Shown here one piece after another: positions 48,472 through 57,128 of a stretch of 64,000 nucleotides of DNA. How positions within the stretch are numbered: the first letter of the stretch is position 1; the number at the start of each line of letters is the position of its first letter. The stretch lies in the NCBI RefSeq assembly GCF_010669125.1, contig NZ_CP048630.1:4274001-4338000 (forward strand), written 5' to 3'. The notes under the pieces are model-generated. The model was given only the letters and a program-made list of their open reading frames with translations. It was not told the DNA's origin and searched no databases. Made by a program: the position numbers and the translations under genes. This stretch comes from Ancylobacter pratisalsi. Its GTDB lineage: Bacteria > Pseudomonadota > Alphaproteobacteria > Rhizobiales > Xanthobacteraceae.

Positions 48472-49050
48472 ATGCGTACAAGAACCCTTGTGAAGACGGC
48501 TGCGGCGATTGCTACCGTCGGTTCCCTGGTCTGGGGAGCCCACGCCGCCATCATGCTGACCCACACGGTCACCGGGCAGCCTCTCGACCTGTCTGAGGCG
48601 CCCGAGGAGGGGCGCGACACCGAGGCGGTGAAGACCTTCCTGCAGACCGGGGTGAACATCTACGTCGAGGACCCGATCTGTCTGCCCAAGGCACACGAGC
48701 TGTACCTGTCCATGTGCTCGGGCTGTCATGGCCACTACGCCGAGGGGAAGATCGGGCCAGGGCTTAACGACTCCTACTGGACCTATCCCAAGAACGAGAC
48801 CGACCAGGGACTGTTCGAAACCGTCTTCGGCGGCGCGCAGGGACAGATGGGCCCGATGTATGGCGCCCTCAACCTGAACGAGATGCTGCTCGTCATGGCC
48901 TGGGTACGCCACCTCTACAAGGAAGACCCCAAGGGGGCGGTGTGGCTGACGCCCGAACAGCGCAGCACATTCAGGCCCTTCGACGAGAACGCCAAGCACA
49001 TTGAACCATCTGAGGACCTGCTTCCTCAGTGCGGTGGACCGGCGGGCTGA
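48472..49050 (+). CDS. mxaG: Cytochrome cL MxaG, electron acceptor of methanol dehydrogenase
   Basis: Periplasmic class I c-type cytochrome that takes electrons from MxaF. The protein has a signal peptide ([17 protein letters not shown]), the haem-binding motif CSGCH, and a Met sixth-ligand region ([14 protein letters not shown]). Its length of 192 residues fits cytochrome cL, larger than normal cytochrome c. An AAAAGG site precedes the ATG at 48472; the ATG five codons upstream (48457) has no site. Confidence 0.95.
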   Translation: MRTRTLVKTAAAIATVGSLVWGAHAAIMLTHTVTGQPLDLSEAPEEGRDTEAVKTFLQTGVNIYVEDPICLPKAHELYLSMCSGCHGHYAEGKIGPGLNDSYWTYPKNETDQGLFETVFGGAQGQMGPMYGALNLNEMLLVMAWVRHLYKEDPKGAVWLTPEQRSTFRPFDENAKHIEPSEDLLPQCGGPAG

Positions 49051-49093
49051 ACCGGCGGCCAATCATCAGGTGGAAACGACGAGGAGACTGAGC

Positions 49094-49411
49094 ATGAGCA
49101 TCATCGACCGCAGCGTGAGACTTAGCTTCATTGTGGCCGGCGCCTCCGCGCTCGGACTCGCCATGGTGGTCGGCGCGAGCGCCTATGACGGCACCAACTG
49201 CAAGGCACCGGGCAATTGCTGGGAGCCCAAGCCCGGCTATCCGGAGCAGGTCGCGGGCTCGAAATACGACCCCAAGCACAACCCGAAGGAACTGAACAAG
49301 CAGCAGGAATCCATCAAGGGCATGGAAGAGCGCAACGCCCAGCGCGTGCAGTATTTCAAGCAGAGCGGGCAGTTCGTCTACGACACCAAGAAGATCCCCA
49401 GCGCGAACTGA
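49094..49411 (+). CDS. mxaI: Methanol dehydrogenase small subunit MxaI
   Basis: Beta subunit (about 8.5 kDa mature) that wraps around MxaF; its role is unclear but it is diagnostic of calcium-type methanol dehydrogenase. The 105-residue precursor has a signal peptide ending GASA. The mature protein begins YDGTNCKAPGNCWEPKPGYP with the conserved disulfide Cys pair, and continues with the Lys-rich KYDPKHNPKELNKQQESIKGMEERN helix. GAGGAGA precedes the ATG. XoxF enzymes lack this subunit, so it pairs with mxaF. Confidence 0.96.
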   Translation: MSIIDRSVRLSFIVAGASALGLAMVVGASAYDGTNCKAPGNCWEPKPGYPEQVAGSKYDPKHNPKELNKQQESIKGMEERNAQRVQYFKQSGQFVYDTKKIPSAN

Positions 49412-49447
49412 CAGTGCCCGTCACACGGCTTTCGAGAACCCACTTGC

Positions 49448-49474
49448 GGGCGGACATCAATCTCCAGTCCGCCC
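49448..49474 (+). other. Hairpin between mxaI and mxaR
   Basis: GGGCGGAC and GTCCGCCC are perfect 8-bp arms around an 11-base loop, 36 bases after the mxaI stop, within the 205-base mxaI-mxaR gap. There is no T run. Its position between the abundant structural genes and the low-level maturation genes fits a partial terminator or mRNA stabiliser. Confidence 0.5.
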
Positions 49475-49616
49475 CGCGATCCTCCGGGCAAACCCGTCCG
49501 GCATGTGGGCGACTGGCGCGGTCGGCGCGGAGCGGATCAAACCGTTCGGCGTCGACCGCGCCTCTTTCCGGCGCGGCATGAGACATCCGCCGCCCGCTCC
49601 CCAGAAAGGCTTCGCG

Positions 49617-50648
49617 ATGGGGCTCGTTCGCGAGATGGACACCCTTCTTTCCGACTGGCGCGGGCGTGCGTTGCGCTTCGAGAGCGAGATCGCCCGCGCG
49701 GTGCTCGGGCAGGAACGCATTATCAGGCTGCTGACCATCGCGACCTTCGCGCGCGGACATGTGCTGCTTGAGGGCGATGTCGGCGTCGGCAAGACCACGC
49801 TGCTTCGCGCCATGGCGCGCGCCATTGGCGGGGCCTTCGAGCGCATCGAGGGCACGATCGACCTGATGCCGACCGATCTCATCTATCACGCCCATCTGGG
49901 CGAGGACGGCAAGCCGCGCATCGAGGCCGGACCTCTGCTGAAACAGGGTGAGGATCTTTCCGTCTTCTTCTTCAACGAAATCAACCGCGCCCGTCCGCAG
50001 GTGCATTCGCTGCTGCTGCGACTGATGGCGGAGCGCTCCGTTACCGCCTTCAATCGTGACTTTCACTTCCCCCACGTCCAGGTTTTCGCCGACCGCAACC
50101 GTGTGGAGCGGGAGGAGACCTTCGAGCTTCCCGCCGCCGCCCGCGACCGCTTCCTGATGGAAGTGCAGGTCGCGATGCCGACCGACCCGCAGGTGCGGCG
50201 CCAACTCGTCTTCGACCCGCGCTTTCACGACGTCGACACCCTTGTGATGAGCGTTGAGAGCGGCGTGCTCGATCCCGATGCGCTGGAGACCGTCGCCCGC
50301 GCCATTCAGCTGGGCGTGAGCGCGAGCCCGACGCTTGAAGCCTATGTGCTGTCCCTGTGGGCGGCGATACGCGATCCGTCCGACTATGGCATCGAGGTGG
50401 CGGGTGTGGACATGGAGCGCCTCGTGCTCGGCGGCGCCAGCCCGCGCGGCATGTCCTATCTCATTCGTGCGGCGCGGGTGCGGGCCTGGCTCGCCGAGCG
50501 CAGCATGGTCGTGCCGGAAGATGTGCGCGCGGTGTTCCACGAGGTCATGGCGCACCGTATCTTCGTCGATCCAGCCTATGAGATCGATCGCGAGCGCATC
50601 GTCGCGGCGCTCATCTCCGGCCTGTTCGCGCGGGTGGCCGCGCCATGA
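49617..50648 (+). CDS. mxaR: MoxR-type AAA+ ATPase MxaR
   Basis: Cytoplasmic MoxR-family AAA+ ATPase, the founding type, thought to act as a chaperone with VWA-domain partners to activate methanol dehydrogenase. The 343-residue protein has Walker A LEGDVGVGKTTLLRA, Walker B SVFFFNEINRARP, and sensor 1 VFADRNRVER. Starts at 49503, 49578 and 49617 are all in frame. I prefer 49617 (MGLVREMD), which follows AAAGG and gives the family length. mxaS overlaps its stop by four bases. Confidence 0.93.
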   Translation: MGLVREMDTLLSDWRGRALRFESEIARAVLGQERIIRLLTIATFARGHVLLEGDVGVGKTTLLRAMARAIGGAFERIEGTIDLMPTDLIYHAHLGEDGKPRIEAGPLLKQGEDLSVFFFNEINRARPQVHSLLLRLMAERSVTAFNRDFHFPHVQVFADRNRVEREETFELPAAARDRFLMEVQVAMPTDPQVRRQLVFDPRFHDVDTLVMSVESGVLDPDALETVARAIQLGVSASPTLEAYVLSLWAAIRDPSDYGIEVAGVDMERLVLGGASPRGMSYLIRAARVRAWLAERSMVVPEDVRAVFHEVMAHRIFVDPAYEIDRERIVAALISGLFARVAAP

Positions 50649-51511
50649 TGTCGGCTCAGCCCGCACGAAAGACGCGCCTGCAGCCGATCCCCTATCGGTT
50701 GCGCTGGAGACCGGAGGGCCTTCTGCCCGGCGCGCATCCCGGTCATGGCGAGGGGGTGGAGGGGGAGTTTCGGCGCCATGTCTCGCTGCTGCGTCGGCCC
50801 GACCCCCGCCGGATCGATCTGCGGGCCTCGCTGCGCGACCCCTTCGGGGACCTGAAGATCCGCGAATTCGCGCCGCGTCGATCCGTGCCGGTGGCGATGT
50901 TGGTCGACCTGTCAGCATCGATGGCGTTCGGCGGCGCGTTGCAGCGACAGGTCGCGGAACTCGGTGCCCTGCTTGCCCTGTCCGCGCGGCGCAGCGGCGA
51001 CAGTTTCGCGCTGCTGGGCTGCGATGCGCGTCTGCGCGCGGATGTATTCCTGCCCTTTACCCGGCGCACCGGCGTGGAGGATGAGGTGCGTGGGCTCCTG
51101 GAGCACGCGGTCGCCGAGGGAGCCGGAACGGAGGGACTGCTCGAGGCCGCGAACCGGCTGCCGAACCGCCGCGCGCTGGTGTTCCTGGTGTCGGATTATC
51201 TCATCCCCGAACAGCGTCTGGCGGCATTGCTCGACCGTCTGTGGCGGCACGATGTGATCCCGGTCGTCATGCGCGACACGTCGCTTGAGACCAGCCTGCC
51301 GCATTGGGGGCTGATCGAGCTGAGCGACCCGGAAACCGGCACGCGGCGGCTGGTGTTCATGCGCCCGTCGCTGCGCCAGCGCTGGCTGGACGCGGCGCGC
51401 ACGCGCCGGCAGTCCATTGAGACCTTGTTCGCCCGGCGCGGCCTGCGCGCGTTTGATCTCGTTGACGAACTTGACCACGAGGCGCTCGCGCGCCGGCTGA
51501 TGGCGGGCTGA
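50645..51511 (+). CDS. mxaS: MxaS, DUF58/VWA-like protein
   Basis: A 288-residue protein of the DUF58 family, with a von Willebrand A-like fold. It shows EGEFRRHVSLLRRPDPRRIDLRASLRDPFGDLKIREFAPRRSVPVAMLVDLSASM, where DLSAS is the MIDAS-type metal site. DUF58 proteins pair with MoxR ATPases, and the gene directly follows mxaR (ATGA overlap). It is required for active methanol dehydrogenase in model methylotrophs, probably in calcium insertion or assembly (inference). Confidence 0.92.
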   Translation: MMSAQPARKTRLQPIPYRLRWRPEGLLPGAHPGHGEGVEGEFRRHVSLLRRPDPRRIDLRASLRDPFGDLKIREFAPRRSVPVAMLVDLSASMAFGGALQRQVAELGALLALSARRSGDSFALLGCDARLRADVFLPFTRRTGVEDEVRGLLEHAVAEGAGTEGLLEAANRLPNRRALVFLVSDYLIPEQRLAALLDRLWRHDVIPVVMRDTSLETSLPHWGLIELSDPETGTRRLVFMRPSLRQRWLDAARTRRQSIETLFARRGLRAFDLVDELDHEALARRLMAG

Positions 51512-51515
51512 AGCG

Positions 51516-52424
51516 ATGGCGGCGCGGGCAAGATGGGTGCTCATCGGCGTCGGCCTTCTCGCCGCCATGGGCGCGGCGCGTGCCGATGATGTGACGCTCT
51601 ATGCCCCCCGCCCCTTCGGCTACGTCATCGGCGACACCATCACGCTGAGCGCCGATGTGGCGCTCGATCCCTCCCTGAAGATCGACCCGGCCTCCCTGCC
51701 CCAGCCGCGCCCGGTCGACTACTGGCTCGACCTGAAGGCCGTCCGGCTGACCGATCGTGGAACGCGCGAGGGGGCCCGGCGCTACAGGCTCGATCTCGTC
51801 TACCAGACCTTTTACGCCCCGCTCGAACCCAAGCGGCTGGTCATTCCCGCCCTCGCTCTCGCGGCCGTCAGCGACGATCGGCGGGTGGAACTTGCGATCC
51901 CGCCGTGGAGCTTCGTGATGTCCCCGCTGCGGGAGATCGCAGGAGGCTCCGGCGAGGCGATGACGCCGCGTCCCGACATCATGCCCCGCCCCATAGCGAC
52001 GCGCCGCGCGCTCATGCTGTCCTTCATCGGCTTGGCGCTCGCGGCACTCGGCGCGGCGCTGATCGGCTGGCAGCGGGGGTGGTGGCCGTTCCATCGCCGC
52101 CGCGACCGTCCTTTCTTGAGGGCGGCGCGCTCCGTGCGCGCCGCCGTGGGATTGTCGCCGCCGGATTACGATACCGCCCTGCTGGCGCTGCACCGCGCCT
52201 TCGACGCCACGGCCGGCGAACGGGTGTTTGCCGAGGATCTGGACGCCTTTCTCGCCGCGCATCCCGGCTTCGAGCCGGCCCGACACGACATCGCCCGGCT
52301 GTTCACCGCCTCTCGAGACGTTTTCTTTGCGGCCGAAGCGGGCGCAGCGCAGCAGGAGCTACCGGCGGAGCGCCTCGCCGAACTGGCGGCTCGTCTGCGC
52401 GCCATCGAGCGGATGGCGGCATGA
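51516..52424 (+). CDS. mxaA: MxaA, methanol dehydrogenase calcium-insertion protein
   Basis: A 302-residue membrane-anchored protein. It has a signal peptide (IGVGLLAAMGAARA), a periplasmic domain of about 140 residues (YAPRPFGYVIGDTITLSADV), a transmembrane helix (MLSFIGLALAALGAALIGW) at about 166-184, and a cytoplasmic helical tail (YDTALLALHRAFDATAGERVFAEDLDAFLAAHPGF). mxaA mutants in Methylobacterium make dehydrogenase lacking calcium. It starts four bases after mxaS and overlaps mxaC by four. Confidence 0.9.
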   Translation: MAARARWVLIGVGLLAAMGAARADDVTLYAPRPFGYVIGDTITLSADVALDPSLKIDPASLPQPRPVDYWLDLKAVRLTDRGTREGARRYRLDLVYQTFYAPLEPKRLVIPALALAAVSDDRRVELAIPPWSFVMSPLREIAGGSGEAMTPRPDIMPRPIATRRALMLSFIGLALAALGAALIGWQRGWWPFHRRRDRPFLRAARSVRAAVGLSPPDYDTALLALHRAFDATAGERVFAEDLDAFLAAHPGFEPARHDIARLFTASRDVFFAAEAGAAQQELPAERLAELAARLRAIERMAA

Positions 52425-53485
52425 CGGCGCTTGGCTTCGACCTTCCGGGCGGCTTCGGTGTCGATCACCCGCTCGTTCTTCTGGCGCTGCCGCTGGCGCT
52501 CTTGCCGCTTCTGGTGGGCTTGCTGACAGGTGGGGTCGTGCCATCAATGGCGCTGGTGCCGGTGGACCTGCCGTCCCGGCTGGTCTCCGCGAGCCTGCGG
52601 CTGGCTGGCGCGCTCGCTATTGCCGCCATCGTGCTCGGCATCGCCGGGCTGCACCGGAGCGAGCAGTTCGTGACGAGAGAGGGCACGGGCGCGCATCTGG
52701 TGCTTCTGCTCGACCGATCCTCCAGCATGGACAACAGCTTCGCCGATCAGGCGCCCAGCGGGGACCAGGAATCAAAATCGGCGGCGGCCAAGCGGCTGCT
52801 CACCGGCTTCGTCCAGCGTCGCCCCCACGACCGAATCGGCGTCGCCGCCTTCTCCACCTCGCCGATGCCGGTGCTACCGCTGACCGATCATCATGAATCC
52901 GTCGAAGCGGCCATCGCCGCCATCGACCGGCCCGGCCTCGCCTTCACCGATGTCGGGCGCGGGCTGGCACTAGCGCTCTCGTCCTTCGCCGATGACACCA
53001 GCGAACCCTCCCGTGCCATCGTGCTGGTATCGGACGGCGCGGCATTGATTGACCGGCGCGTGCAGGAGACGCTGCGCGACGCGGTGGTGCGCACGCCGGT
53101 GCATCTGTACTGGCTCTTCCTGCGCTCGCGCGGTTCCGCCGGCATCTTCGAGACGCCGCCGCCCGGCGAGGACACTCCGCAGGCCAATCCGGAGCGCCAC
53201 CTTCATCTCTTCCTTCAGAGCCTGGGGGTGCCCTATCGGGCCTTCGAGGCCGGCAATCCGCAGGCCGTCGAACAGGCCATCAGCGAGATCGACCGGCAGG
53301 AGACGCGGCCCATCCGCTACCGCGAGGCCGTGCCACGGCGGGATCTGGGCCGTACAGCCTTCGCCCTGGCCGGTGCGTGTGCGGCCTGCCTGCTCGCCGC
53401 CAAGCTGGCGGAACGTCGCCTTGGCCGGTCGGTCCCGCTCGCGCGGGCGCAGCACCGCGCCACCGGCAGCAGGGGGACAATATGA
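52421..53485 (+). CDS. mxaC: MxaC, VWA-domain membrane protein
   Basis: A 354-residue membrane protein with two N-terminal transmembrane helices (LVLLALPLALLPLLVGLL and LAGALAIAAIVLGIAGL), a von Willebrand factor A domain with the metal site LLLDRSSSM, and a C-terminal helix (LAGACAACLLAAKL). It resembles BatA/B-type proteins that work with MoxR ATPases. It is involved in calcium insertion or maturation of methanol dehydrogenase. The ATG at 52421 overlaps the mxaA stop; a longer open frame upstream is a shadow of mxaA. Confidence 0.9.
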   Translation: MTALGFDLPGGFGVDHPLVLLALPLALLPLLVGLLTGGVVPSMALVPVDLPSRLVSASLRLAGALAIAAIVLGIAGLHRSEQFVTREGTGAHLVLLLDRSSSMDNSFADQAPSGDQESKSAAAKRLLTGFVQRRPHDRIGVAAFSTSPMPVLPLTDHHESVEAAIAAIDRPGLAFTDVGRGLALALSSFADDTSEPSRAIVLVSDGAALIDRRVQETLRDAVVRTPVHLYWLFLRSRGSAGIFETPPPGEDTPQANPERHLHLFLQSLGVPYRAFEAGNPQAVEQAISEIDRQETRPIRYREAVPRRDLGRTAFALAGACAACLLAAKLAERRLGRSVPLARAQHRATGSRGTI

Positions 53486-54057
53486 GCGGCTTCCGCCAGT
53501 GGCTCCGTCAGATTTTCCCGGCAGCCTGCCTGACGGCGCTGGTGGTGGCGCTTCTCCTCGCCGGCTGGCAAGGCACGCGGGCCGCGCTCGACCACCGCAC
53601 CAACGCCGCGATCGCCCAGCTGGTCGCCGGGCGCGACGTCCCTGTTAATGACAATGCACCCGGCGCGCTCCAGCTGGCCCGCCTGCACTTCCTGACCATC
53701 CGCGACCGCCTGGACGAGGCGCAGCCCATCGCCAACCGGCTCGCGATAGGCGATGACGCCCAGCTTGCCGTCGCCGCGCTCATCGACCTCGCCAATGCAA
53801 GGCTGCGCGCCGCGCTGGACGAGCTGGCATCCAACAATATCGACCCAGCGATACCGTTGGTGCGGCTCGCCAAGGAGGGGTATCGCCGGGCGCTCGCGAT
53901 CGATCCCGGTCTGTGGGATGCGAAGTACAACCTCGACATCACCATGCGTCTGGTGCGGGATTTCCCGCAGATCGAGGTCTCGGGTGAAGAGCTTCCGCCC
54001 GAGGTCACCAAGCGGCTTTGGACCGACCTTCCCGGCCTGCCGAGGGGGTTGCCATGA
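53482..54057 (+). CDS. mxaK: MxaK, membrane-anchored maturation protein
   Basis: A 191-residue protein with an N-terminal membrane helix (AACLTALVVALLLAGW) and a helical periplasmic domain resembling TPR proteins (YRRALAIDPGLWDAKYNLDITMRLVRDFP). Its position between mxaC and mxaL, with four-base overlaps on both sides, identifies it as MxaK, one of the calcium-insertion proteins of the mxaACKL group. Sequence alone gives only a generic TPR-like match. Confidence 0.88.
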   Translation: MSGFRQWLRQIFPAACLTALVVALLLAGWQGTRAALDHRTNAAIAQLVAGRDVPVNDNAPGALQLARLHFLTIRDRLDEAQPIANRLAIGDDAQLAVAALIDLANARLRAALDELASNNIDPAIPLVRLAKEGYRRALAIDPGLWDAKYNLDITMRLVRDFPQIEVSGEELPPEVTKRLWTDLPGLPRGLP

Positions 54058-55076
54058 GCGGGGCAATCATCTCTGCGATGCGCGAGCGGGGCGCGCGTCA
54101 CTGGCGCGTGCTGCTGATCGGGTTTGCGCTGGCGGCGCTGGTCGTGGCGCTCGTGGCGCCGCGTATCGAACGGCTGCGTCCCGCGCGCGACATCCTCACC
54201 GTCATCGACGTGACCGGCAGCATGAATGTGCGGGACGGCGTGCTGGAAGGACGTCCGGCATCGCGGTTGGACGTCAGCAAGCGCAGCGTGCGCGCGCTGC
54301 TGGCGGCGCTGCCCTGCGGCTCGCGGTTCGGCCTTGGCATCTTCACCGAACGGCGCAGCTTCCTGCTGTTCGAGCCCACGGAGGTCTGCGCGAATTTCGC
54401 CGCGCTGGACGGGGCGGTGTCCGCTCTCGACTGGCGCATGGCGTGGGAGGGCGACAGCTATGTCGCGCGGGGCGTGCATGCGGGAATCGCGCTGGCGGAA
54501 GGGGTCGGTGCCGATCTGGTGTTCCTCACCGACGGGCATGAGGCGCCCCCGCTGGCCGGCGGCGCCCTGCCCGCCTTTGACGGGCGGCCGGGCGAGGTGC
54601 GCGGGCTGATTGTCGGGGTCGGCGGTTCCGATCCGGTTCCCATCCCGAAATACAACGAGGATGGTCGCGAGGTCGGCTTCTACGGCGAATTGGACGTGCC
54701 GCAGGAGAACCGCAGCGGTCCGCCGCCGGCGGACGCGCATCTGCGTGAGGGCTGGAACCCCCGGAACGCTCCCTGGGGCGGCGAGGCTGCCCGTGGCACG
54801 GAGCATCTGAGCGCGCTGCGCGAGGACCATTTGCGGGCGTTGGCCGCCCAGACAGGGCTCGCCTATGCCCGGCTCGAAGCCCCCGGCTCGCTGGCAGGCG
54901 ACGTTATCGCGGCCACACGCGCGCGCGCCGTCACCACAAGGGTCGACACCGCGCCCATCGCCGGAGCGCTTGCTCTGGTGGCCCTCTTGGCGCTTTACAG
55001 CGCGTCGCTCTTCCTCCGGCTGGCGCGCGGACGGCGCCGGCGCCTCACCGCCCTTCACAATGGAAGCCTGCCATGA
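54054..55076 (+). CDS. mxaL: MxaL, VWA-domain maturation protein
   Basis: A 340-residue membrane protein with one N-terminal helix (VLLIGFALAALVVALVA), a von Willebrand A domain whose metal motif reads VIDVTGSMNVRD (DxTGS variant), and a C-terminal helix (GALALVALLALYSASLFLRL). The central VSAL...LVFLTDGHEAPP region completes the VWA fold. It belongs to mxaACKL, required for calcium incorporation. It overlaps mxaK and mxaD by four bases each. Confidence 0.92.
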   Translation: MSGAIISAMRERGARHWRVLLIGFALAALVVALVAPRIERLRPARDILTVIDVTGSMNVRDGVLEGRPASRLDVSKRSVRALLAALPCGSRFGLGIFTERRSFLLFEPTEVCANFAALDGAVSALDWRMAWEGDSYVARGVHAGIALAEGVGADLVFLTDGHEAPPLAGGALPAFDGRPGEVRGLIVGVGGSDPVPIPKYNEDGREVGFYGELDVPQENRSGPPPADAHLREGWNPRNAPWGGEAARGTEHLSALREDHLRALAAQTGLAYARLEAPGSLAGDVIAATRARAVTTRVDTAPIAGALALVALLALYSASLFLRLARGRRRRLTALHNGSLP

Positions 55077-55621
55077 ACTCTCGCGGATACCCGACCTCGC
55101 GCCGATCCCTGCTCGCCGCCGCGCTGCTGCTGGCGAGCGCCGTCCCCCTCGCGGCGCACGGCCCCACGCCGCAGAAAGCGGATGAGACCATCATCATCGC
55201 CGCCCCGCCCGACAAGGTGTGGGCGTTGGTGAGCGCCTTTGGCCGCATCGGCGACTGGCATCCGATGGTGAAGAAGGTGGAGGCCACAGGCGGTGACGAG
55301 GCGGGAGCCGAACGCACGCTGGTGCTTGAAGGCGGTCGCGTCACCGAGGGGCTCGATGAAAGTGACGCCGCCGGGCGGCGGCTTTCCTGGCGCCTGCTCG
55401 CCGAGAATGTCGAGGCGATACCCGTCAGCTTCTACACGGCCACCATCGAGGTCACTCCCTCCGGCGAAGGGAGCCAGGTGGCATGGAGCGCCCGGTTCTA
55501 TCGCGGGGATACCGGCAACTATCCTCCGGAGGAGCTGAACGACGACGCAGCCATTGCTGCGATGGCCGCCTTCGTCACCCAAGGGCTCGGGGGATTGAAG
55601 GCGAAGCTCGAAACGCCATGA
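55073..55621 (+). CDS. mxaD: MxaD, periplasmic SRPBCC protein
   Basis: A 182-residue periplasmic protein with a signal peptide ending PLAAHG and a START/Bet v 1-like (SRPBCC) domain: DETIIIAAPPDKVWALVSAFGRIGDWHPMVKKVEATGGDEAG, then YTATIEVTPSGEGSQVAWSARFYRG. MxaD has been reported to enhance the interaction of methanol dehydrogenase with cytochrome cL. The gene overlaps mxaL and also the next gene by four bases. Confidence 0.92.
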   Translation: MNSRGYPTSRRSLLAAALLLASAVPLAAHGPTPQKADETIIIAAPPDKVWALVSAFGRIGDWHPMVKKVEATGGDEAGAERTLVLEGGRVTEGLDESDAAGRRLSWRLLAENVEAIPVSFYTATIEVTPSGEGSQVAWSARFYRGDTGNYPPEELNDDAAIAAMAAFVTQGLGGLKAKLETP

Positions 55622-56652
55622 TCGGCTCCGCCCGGCGCGCCGGCATCACGGTGCTGGCCTTGAGCCTCCTGGGTACCCTTGCGCCAGCCGGAGCGGAAGA
55701 CGCGTCCGCCCACACGCGGCGATCCGGTCTGGCGGCCGTGGTCTCGCAACAGGCGGGTGTCGTCTCATTGGTCGATGTCGGGCAAGGACGGGTGGTCCGC
55801 ACCCTCCCCGTCCCCCGTGTGCCCGCGTCGCTGGCCGCGAGCCCGGACGGCCGAGGCCTGTACGTGTCCCATCCCGACCTCGGGCTGGTGTCGCATGTCG
55901 ATCTCGGCACGGGTCGGGTGAAGAGCTTCGGCGTCGGGCGCGAACCGTTCGGCCTCGCCGTTGCCCAGGGCGGGGCGGCGGTACTGGTGACCGACTGGGA
56001 CGGACAGGTGCTGATCCGCGTCGATACGGCGAGCGGCCGCGAGACCGGACGCGTGGACGTCGGGCGCGCGCCGGCGCATGTCGTCGTCGACGAGGCGCGC
56101 GGGCTCGCCTATGTCGCGGCCCGCGAGAGCAACGCGGTCAGCATTGTCGATATCGCGGCCATGACACGGACCGCCTCGGTACCCGTCGGCACCGCGCCCT
56201 TCGCGCTGGCGCTGTCGCCGGACGGCAGACGGCTCTATGTCGCGAATGTACGCAGCAACGATCTCTCGGTGGTGGACACGGTCACTCACCGCGAAACCGC
56301 CCGTGTGAAGGTGGGGCTCATGCCCTATGGCGTCGCCGTCACGCCGGATGGTGCGCGCATCCTTGTCACCAGCCAGCAGAGCGGCACGCTGATCGTGGTG
56401 GATGCCGCCTCGCTGGAGGTTGCCGACCGCATTCGCATTGGCTCGTTCCCCGAAGGACTGGCGGTTCGCATGGCCAGTTCCGTGCTTGCGGTCGACTGGG
56501 CAGGCGACGAGGTGTCCGAGGTCGATCTTGAGACGGGGACCGTCAAGGCGCGGATCAAGGTCGGCGCCGGGCCGCGTACCGTCATCCTCCTGCCGGATGT
56601 GAGGGGGCGGGACACGTCGCCCCTGCCCACCGTTGCGAGGCCGGGTGGCTGA
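55618..56652 (+). CDS. Exported YVTN beta-propeller protein coupled to mxaD
   Basis: A 344-residue protein with a signal peptide (VLALSLLGTLAPAGA) and about seven repeats of a YVTN-type propeller (SPDGRRLYVANVRSNDLSVVD, VTPDGARILVTSQQSGTLIVVD). The ATG overlaps the mxaD stop (ATGA), so it is translated with the mxa operon. Such propellers often accompany PQQ dehydrogenases. It occupies the place of mxaE or similar accessory genes in other methylotrophs, but I cannot confirm that identity. It could bind or scaffold the periplasmic dehydrogenase/cytochrome complex (inference). Confidence 0.82.
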   Translation: MIGSARRAGITVLALSLLGTLAPAGAEDASAHTRRSGLAAVVSQQAGVVSLVDVGQGRVVRTLPVPRVPASLAASPDGRGLYVSHPDLGLVSHVDLGTGRVKSFGVGREPFGLAVAQGGAAVLVTDWDGQVLIRVDTASGRETGRVDVGRAPAHVVVDEARGLAYVAARESNAVSIVDIAAMTRTASVPVGTAPFALALSPDGRRLYVANVRSNDLSVVDTVTHRETARVKVGLMPYGVAVTPDGARILVTSQQSGTLIVVDAASLEVADRIRIGSFPEGLAVRMASSVLAVDWAGDEVSEVDLETGTVKARIKVGAGPRTVILLPDVRGRDTSPLPTVARPGG

Positions 56653-56747
56653 TTGATCCGGTTGACGTTGAGCGCACTTAGATGGATCAGGAAGGGCCGC
56701 GACCGAGGTCGTCGGCTGACGGCTTCCCGCCAGACTAGGAGCAGATC

Positions 56748-56927
56748 ATGGCCGAGCGATTTGAACGGCACCGCCAGCCCTGGACCCATGACGAGCTCGA
56801 AAAGCTCAAAGTGCTCGCCAAGAAGGGCATGGCACTCAAGGCGATTTCGAAAGCCATGACGCGGAGCGAAGAGTCCATCAAAGACCGCGCCAAATTGGAC
56901 GGCATCGGCATCGCCAGGCTCCGTTAG
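56748..56927 (+). CDS. Small SANT/Myb-like HTH protein
   Basis: A 59-residue open frame with good support: AGGAG lies six bases before the ATG. The protein (PWTHDELEKLKVLAKKGM, then KAISKAMTRSEESIKDRAKL) reads like the SANT/Myb-like or GcrA-like small DNA-binding proteins common in Hyphomicrobiales. Three helices with conserved Trp, the LxxLA pattern and RSEESI are visible. It lies 95 bases after the propeller gene and may be independently transcribed. A role in regulation is a guess. Confidence 0.7.
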   Translation: MAERFERHRQPWTHDELEKLKVLAKKGMALKAISKAMTRSEESIKDRAKLDGIGIARLR

Positions 56928-56940
56928 GGCGGGCCGCCCT
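56926..56940 (+). terminator. Short hairpin after the SANT-like ORF
   Basis: AGGGCG and CGCCCT pair around GGC, beginning within the stop codon of the 59-residue gene. It is GC-rich without a T run, so it may be a weak terminator. Confidence 0.35.
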
Positions 56941-57049
56941 CCTCACACCATCTCAATTTACCTGAGACCCGCTTTTCGACGGCTCGCGCGGGAAATGGCC
57001 CGGCAGCGGAAGGACTTGGTTCCTCTCCGCAAACGGCGGCTTAAGTGGA

Positions 57050-57075
57050 GATCGGCGCCCGCGGAGGCGCCGATC
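57050..57075. terminator. 10-bp hairpin downstream of the racemase-family gene
   Basis: GATCGGCGCC and GGCGCCGATC are perfect arms with a CGCGGA loop. It is located 54 bases past the stop of the minus-strand racemase-like gene, in the gap before the convergent small HTH gene. It is probably a bidirectional terminator or mRNA-end protector. Confidence 0.55.
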
Positions 57076-57128
57076 GCCGGTGTCATGCGCTGCCAGGCCG
57101 AGCAGGCCGGGCGCGCGGTTTGCCTCGT

